7,767 bases of DNA from an uncultured Thermoleophilia bacterium (lineage in GTDB: Bacteria > Actinomycetota > Thermoleophilia > Gaiellales > F1-60-MAGs149): positions 1 to 7,767 of the forward strand of contig CADCWC010000182.1 in the NCBI GenBank assembly GCA_902806305.1, in the 5' to 3' direction. A program made the position numbers and the translations under genes. The stretch's first letter is position 1. Each line of letters begins with the position of its first letter. A model generated the notes under the pieces. The model had not been told where the DNA came from. It saw only the letters and a list, made by a program, of their open reading frames with translations, and searched no databases. This document shows positions 5,006-7,767 of this stretch, piece after piece.

Positions 5006-5494
5006 TCAGGCGTCGCCCGACCCGGTCGGACCGCCCGACTCCGCCGGCTCGGCCTCGTCCGGCAGGAGTCGCACGCCGGTCGCCTCCTCCGCCGCCCGTA
5101 CGGCCTCGGTCTCGGCGTCGACGACGCCGCGGGGCGTGTTCTGCGCCGGGTTGACCGTCTCGCGGTCCGGGCGGCTCCCGAAGACCGGGTCGCCCGCTCC
5201 GCCGTAGTTGGTGTCGCCGCGCTGGGATGAGCCCATCCCCGTCACGTCGGCCGTCGGCCCGCTCGCGCCGAGCATGTCCACGTCCTCCTCCGCCTCGAGC
5301 TCCGAGAGCGGCGTGTTCAGGCGCGAGTGGGGGTCCCGCTCCCCCGGCACGCCCGCGTGCTGATACCCCGCGTCGGGCGGGTAGCGCGTCTCGCCCTTCG
5401 TGGCGTCGTGGTGGTACTGCGGCCGGTCGGACCGCTCGTTCTCCTCGGCCTGCTTCTGGTACGGGTCCCGGCGGTCGGACGTGTCGTCGGTCAT
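5006..5494 (-). CDS. Hydrophilic, probably disordered 162-residue protein from an internal start
   Basis: The ATG at 5492-5494 is preceded by GAGGAG (5500-5505) at a five-base spacing, so it should be translated as its own protein even though it is also in frame with the glycosyltransferase. The product is rich in Asp, Glu, Gly, Pro, Arg and Gln, has no membrane segment and few hydrophobics. It opens MTDDTSDRRDPYQKQAEENE, continues with DRPQYHHDATKGETRYPPD, then a Gly-rich middle (TGMGSSQRGDTNYGGAGDP), one helical-looking acidic stretch (VDAETEAVRAAEEATGVRLL) and an acidic Gly/Ser tail. Codon use matches the neighbours. I do not recognise the family. The composition is like stress-related hydrophilic proteins, and the DUF2945-DUF3140 pair lies just beyond, convergent, but a shared role is only a guess. 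Confidence 0.65.
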   Translation of the reverse strand: MTDDTSDRRDPYQKQAEENERSDRPQYHHDATKGETRYPPDAGYQHAGVPGERDPHSRLNTPLSELEAEEDVDMLGASGPTADVTGMGSSQRGDTNYGGAGDPVFGSRPDRETVNPAQNTPRGVVDAETEAVRAAEEATGVRLLPDEAEPAESGGPTGSGDA

Positions 5495-6730
5495 GGCTGC
5501 TCCTCGGTGTCGGTCCGAGTCGATGGTGCCCGGCTCCGGCGCGGACGGAACCGGCGTGGTCGTCGTGCGCCTCGGACCCGTCGCCGCGGCGTCGGCCGCC
5601 GCCACGACGTCGACCATGAGGGAGCGCATCGCAGCCCACGTGGCGTCCCACGAGGTGTCCTCGAGGAGCCCCTCGGCCGCCGTCCGGCGGGCCCTCCCGT
5701 CGCCGGCGAGCACGCGCTCGACGGCCTCCACGAACCCGTCGACGCCCGTGGCGATCTCGACCGCGCCGGCGCTGCCGTACGGCTCGACGACGTCGCGGAC
5801 GGGCGTCGAGACGACCGGGCGCCCGCCCGCCAGGTACTCCAGCGTCTTGGTCGGCGAGATGAACGTCGTCGACCGGTTGAGCGCGAACGGCATCAGCGCG
5901 ACGTCCCACGCGCCCAGGTAGGCGGGCAGCTCCTCGTAGCGGCGCATCCCGAGGAAGTGGAGGTTCGGCTCGCGGGGCAGGGCGTCGTCGGCGAGCCGCA
6001 CCACCGGGCCGACCATCACGATCTGCCAGTCCGGGCGGGCGCGGGCCAGCCCGGCGAGGAGCTCCAGGTCGACGCGCTCCTCGATGACGCCGAACCACCC
6101 GAGTCGCGGTCGCGGCAGCGACGCCATCTCGGGCGGCTCCGGCAGGCCGTCGCGCGCCCGGGCGAAGTGCCCCCGGTCGACGCTGCTCGGGAACAGGTGG
6201 ACGCGGGGGTGGAGGCCGCGCTTGTCGTCGTACAACGAGCGCCCGCCGGTGAAGACCAGGTCGACGCACCCGAAGAGCTCGAGCTCGGCCTCGGCCGCGC
6301 CGGGCAGCGCGTCCGCGAAGGACCCGACCTGGTCCATGCAGTCGTAGATCCGCGCCAGGGGCCGCAACGCCCGCGTGTGCGGGAGGTCGAGGGGGTCGTA
6401 GTACCAGAGGACGTAGCGTCGGACGTCCTGCTCGTCGAGGAACCGCGCGAGGAGCGCCGCCTGCACGGCCTCGAGCTGCTCGGGAGGCAGATCGGCCGGG
6501 ACCGTCGGCGTCGCGACGACCACGTCGCCGTGGCGCCGCACCTCGATGCGCGGCTCGGCGCCCTCGCGCAGCGGATGCTCGACGAACAGCACCCGCCGCT
6601 CGCGGGCGCAGCGGCTCAGCAGGTGCTGCGGCCGCTGCCAGACGAACGTCCAGCGCAGGTGGGAGACGCAGACGACGTCGAAGGCTCCGGTGTCGGTCGC
6701 GGCACTGCGCTCGAGGGAGGCGTCGGTCAT
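5006..6730 (-). CDS. Glycosyltransferase (GT4-like) continuing in frame into a hydrophilic C-terminal protein
   Basis: Residues 1-385 or so form a GT-B fold glycosyltransferase. The start MTDASLERS (ATG 6728-6730) precedes FDVVCVSHLRWTFVWQRPQH (17-36), the N-terminal signature of a family 1/4 group that often accompanies UDP-galactopyranose mutase. IYDCMDQ (128-134), VFTGGRSLYDDK (159-170), RLGWFGVIEERVD (209-221), LHFLGMRRYEELPAYL (257-272), and the donor-site region STTFISPTKTLEYLAGGRPV (287-306) follow. No Shine-Dalgarno is clear at the start. The frame has no stop after the catalytic domain: a Thr/Pro linker (386-412) leads into Met413 of the tail gene and ends at 5006, total 574 residues. 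In the +1 frame a TGA overlaps that Met as ATGA, the usual layout of two coupled genes, so either a real fusion or a lost stop/indel is possible. Likely role: cell-surface or glycolipid glycan assembly; sugar unknown. Confidence 0.82.
   Translation of the reverse strand: MTDASLERSAATDTGAFDVVCVSHLRWTFVWQRPQHLLSRCARERRVLFVEHPLREGAEPRIEVRRHGDVVVATPTVPADLPPEQLEAVQAALLARFLDEQDVRRYVLWYYDPLDLPHTRALRPLARIYDCMDQVGSFADALPGAAEAELELFGCVDLVFTGGRSLYDDKRGLHPRVHLFPSSVDRGHFARARDGLPEPPEMASLPRPRLGWFGVIEERVDLELLAGLARARPDWQIVMVGPVVRLADDALPREPNLHFLGMRRYEELPAYLGAWDVALMPFALNRSTTFISPTKTLEYLAGGRPVVSTPVRDVVEPYGSAGAVEIATGVDGFVEAVERVLAGDGRARRTAAEGLLEDTSWDATWAAMRSLMVDVVAAADAAATGPRRTTTTPVPSAPEPGTIDSDRHRGAAMTDDTSDRRDPYQKQAEENERSDRPQYHHDATKGETRYPPDAGYQHAGVPGERDPHSRLNTPLSELEAEEDVDMLGASGPTADVTGMGSSQRGDTNYGGAGDPVFGSRPDRETVNPAQNTPRGVVDAETEAVRAAEEATGVRLLPDEAEPAESGGPTGSGDA
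5500..5505 (-). promoter_or_regulatory. Internal ribosome binding site for the hydrophilic tail protein
   Basis: GAGGAG on the minus strand, five bases before the ATG at 5494, is the best Shine-Dalgarno match on this strand in the region, while codons across it (CGA, CAC, CGA, GGA, GCA) use A in third position unlike the surrounding gene. This marks a normal gene start rather than the interior of a single coding sequence. Confidence 0.6.
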
Positions 6731-6790
6731 GGTGCGGAGGACCGCGCCGGAGGCAGGCGCGGACGATCGGCAGGTGTGCCGCCGACCCAC

Positions 6791-6806
6791 GGCCGGCAAA
6801 CCGGCC
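6791..6806. terminator. GGCCGG hairpin downstream of the small membrane gene
   Basis: GGCCGG (6791-6796) and CCGGCC (6801-6806) form a perfect six-base stem with a four-base loop. It lies 30 bases past the stop of the minus-strand membrane gene and 60 bases before the glycosyltransferase start, in a 105-base gap with no other feature. There is no T tract, so it is only a candidate terminator or processing hairpin. Confidence 0.35.
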
Positions 6807-6835
6807 TGCTCGCGCGGCGGGCCGTCCGGCCGGGT

Positions 6836-7087
6836 TCAGCCGCGCCGTTCGGCCACCACCGGCGCTGCCACGCCGAGGAGCCAGGCCGCGTACTGGAGGC
6901 CTGCGGCGAGCACCGCCACCGCGGGCAGCGCGCCGCCTGCGAGCCGCACGCCGACGGCGTCGAGGAGCAGCGAGACGACGACGTAGACGAGGCCGAGGAC
7001 GACGACCGCGCGCCGCCACTGCGGGAGCGCCCACGACGCGATCAGGCCCGCGATCGCGGGACCGGCCAGGGCGAGCAAGAGCGCCAT
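6836..7087 (-). CDS. Three-helix small membrane protein, 83 residues
   Basis: The frame encodes three hydrophobic segments: residues 2-20 (ALLLALAGPAIAGLIASWA), 25-47 (starting WRRAVVVLGLVYVVV) and 51-78 (starting AGGALPAVAVLAAGLQYAAW). A short basic loop (PQWRR) follows helix 1 and the C-terminus is ERRG, both likely cytoplasmic. It lies in the cytoplasmic membrane; no catalytic motif is visible and I do not recognise the family. The ATG at 7085-7087 has no Shine-Dalgarno sequence, but CATAGT is six bases upstream, so the mRNA probably starts at the ATG itself. It shares its upstream region with the divergent pyrR gene and precedes the glycosyltransferase on the same strand after a 105-base gap. 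Confidence 0.62.
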   Translation of the reverse strand: MALLLALAGPAIAGLIASWALPQWRRAVVVLGLVYVVVSLLLDAVGVRLAGGALPAVAVLAAGLQYAAWLLGVAAPVVAERRG

Positions 7088-7093
7088 GGCGCC

Positions 7094-7099
7094 ACTATG
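7094..7099 (-). promoter_or_regulatory. -10 element for the three-helix membrane protein (leaderless)
   Basis: CATAGT on the minus strand, with exactly six bases (GGCGCC) before the ATG, places the transcription start on the first base of the start codon. This matches the absence of a Shine-Dalgarno sequence. Confidence 0.45.
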
Positions 7100-7141
7100 A
7101 GCCCGTCGGCCTCCATCGGCGGCGTCGACCGGAGGCTGCGC

Positions 7142-7147
7142 TAGCCT
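7142..7147 (+). promoter_or_regulatory. Probable -10 element of the pyr operon
   Basis: TAGCCT (TAnnnT) lies 18 bases before the PyrR-binding hairpin. Transcription starting about seven bases on, near 7154, would give a leader of some 50 bases containing the whole hairpin. The motif sits in the string CTAGCCTGCG, nearly identical to the RNase Z promoter string. No clear -35 is present. Confidence 0.45.
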
Positions 7148-7164
7148 GCGTGCCGCTCGTCCGA

Positions 7165-7197
7165 TCCTTTAAGCCCGGTCCGAGAGGCCGGAAAGGA
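7165..7197 (+). ncRNA. PyrR-binding pyrimidine leader element overlapping the pyrR ribosome binding site
   Basis: The RNA folds as a lower stem UCCUUU (7165-7170) with AAAGGA (7192-7197), a four-base purine-rich bulge AAGC on the 5' side (7171-7174), and an upper stem CCGGUC (7175-7180) with GGCCGG (7186-7191, one U-G pair) closed by the loop CGAGA. The run UCCGAGAGGCC corresponds to the known PyrR recognition sequence (consensus about URUCCNGNGAGGYU with the same 5' bulge), but with one base fewer in the loop. The lower stem pairs with AAAGGAG (7192-7198), the pyrR Shine-Dalgarno sequence four bases before the ATG, so stabilisation by PyrR-UMP would block translation, as known from mycobacterial pyr operons. 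No terminator/antiterminator pair is seen, so control should be translational. Confidence 0.85.
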
Positions 7198-7202
7198 GCC
7201 CC

Positions 7203-7767
7203 ATGTCCGTCCGCGCGCCGCTGCCGCCGGGCACCACCTTGCTCGACGCAGACCAGGTCCGCCGGACGTTGACGCGGATCGGCCACGAGATCGTCGAGCG
7301 GACGCCGGTGCTGGAGGAGCTCTACCTGGTCGGGATCTACTCGCGCGGCGTGCCGCTCGCCGAGCGCCTGCGCGCCCTGATCGCCGCGTCGGCGGGCGTC
7401 GCCGTGCCGGTCGGGGCCCTCGACATCGCCTTCTACCGTGACGACGTCGCGGCCCGCGGCGGCGACGTGCCGCTGCATCCGCAGCCGGTCGTGAACGCGA
7501 CGCGACTCGACGAGGACGTCGACGGACGGACCGTGGTGCTGGTCGACGACGTGCTCTACACGGGCCGTACCGTTCGCGCGGCGATCGAGGCGGTCTTCGA
7601 CTGGGGTCGACCGGCGCGCGTGCAGCTCGCGGTGCTGGCCGACCGGGGGCACCGCGAGCTGCCGATCCGGGCCGACTACGTGGGCAAGAACCTTCCGACC
7701 GCCCGCGGCGAGCGCGTCGCCGTGCGCCTGGAGGAGACCGACGGCGGGCCCGACGAGGTGCTCCTGC
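7203..7767 (+). CDS. pyrR: PyrR, pyr operon RNA-binding regulator / uracil phosphoribosyltransferase (3' partial)
   Basis: 188 residues are visible before the window ends, close to the full family length, but no stop is reached. PyrR binds pyr mRNA in a uridine-nucleotide-dependent way and also makes UMP from uracil and PRPP. Signatures: LDADQVRRTLTRIGHEI (14-30), LYLVGIYSRGVPLAERL (40-56), FYRDD (77-81), the PRPP-binding loop VVLVDDVLYTGRTVRAAI (111-128, acidic pair Asp115-Asp116) and VLADRGHRELPIRADYVGKN (144-163). The family usually has KTRG where YSRG stands at 46-49. The ATG at 7203 follows AAAGGAG by four bases. The leader element just upstream shows autoregulation. In actinobacteria pyrB, pyrC and carAB normally follow; they would lie beyond the right edge. 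Confidence 0.95.
   Translation, partial: MSVRAPLPPGTTLLDADQVRRTLTRIGHEIVERTPVLEELYLVGIYSRGVPLAERLRALIAASAGVAVPVGALDIAFYRDDVAARGGDVPLHPQPVVNATRLDEDVDGRTVVLVDDVLYTGRTVRAAIEAVFDWGRPARVQLAVLADRGHRELPIRADYVGKNLPTARGERVAVRLEETDGGPDEVLL

Noticed and set aside
6731..6799. TTG start at 6799 for the glycosyltransferase
   Set aside because: The added 23 residues are polar and not family-like, the start overlaps the hairpin at 6791-6806, and the ATG at 6730 leads straight into the conserved domain.
4935..7144. Long overlapping frames (about 700 residues minus, 605 plus) across the glycosyltransferase
   Set aside because: Arg/Ala/Gly-rich composition and no recognisable motif, while the frame ending at 5006 shows clear glycosyltransferase signatures.
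1..7767. Mobile element, CRISPR array, tRNA or rRNA, or a defence island
   Set aside because: No transposase or integrase motifs, spaced direct repeats, tRNA-like folds or defence-gene signatures were seen on either strand.

Overview
This very GC-rich window has dense codons with G/C in third positions, several apparently leaderless genes, and a PyrR-type pyrimidine leader placed directly over the pyrR ribosome binding site. Together these suggest a high-GC actinobacterium (Actinomycetota), perhaps the Thermoleophilia. The phylum is a reasonable inference; the class is a guess. Nothing looks like a phage, IS element, CRISPR array or rRNA/tRNA gene. It reads as ordinary chromosome carrying mostly housekeeping genes and small uncharacterised ones.

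Layout. Positions 1-877 hold a chain of small plus-strand genes: the end of a two-helix membrane protein, a 45-residue acidic protein, a doubtful 28-residue basic ORF, and a 39-residue single-helix protein. Positions 888-1727 (minus) encode an RmlD-like SDR sugar-nucleotide reductase, divergent from ribonuclease Z (1852-2838, plus). RNase Z is followed with almost no gap by two tandem DUF2007 proteins (2843-3298). An EamA/DMT transporter (3326-4318, minus) converges on them. A short divergent region with a striking 25-base palindrome separates the transporter from a DUF2945-DUF3140 gene pair (4405-4953, plus). A family 4-type glycosyltransferase (minus) follows, whose frame runs without a stop into a 162-residue hydrophilic protein that has its own ribosome binding site (5006-6730). 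A three-helix 83-residue membrane protein (6836-7087, minus) is divergent from pyrR (7203 to the right edge, plus).

How the parts work together. The best-understood unit is the pyr leader plus pyrR. An RNA hairpin at 7165-7197 contains the PyrR-recognition sequence, and its closing stem buries the pyrR Shine-Dalgarno sequence, so PyrR could shut off its own translation and that of downstream pyrimidine genes when uridine nucleotides are plentiful. RNase Z matures tRNA 3' ends. The DUF2945-DUF3140 pair is a recurring stress-associated couple of unknown mechanism. The SDR enzyme and glycosyltransferase suggest surface-glycan work, but they are not in one operon.

I see no obvious new multi-gene system. 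The observations most worth a check are the glycosyltransferase/tail in-frame fusion with internal start, the palindrome between transporter and DUF2945 gene, the one-base-short PyrR loop, the tandem DUF2007 pair, and the recurring CTAnCCTGCG promoter motif.
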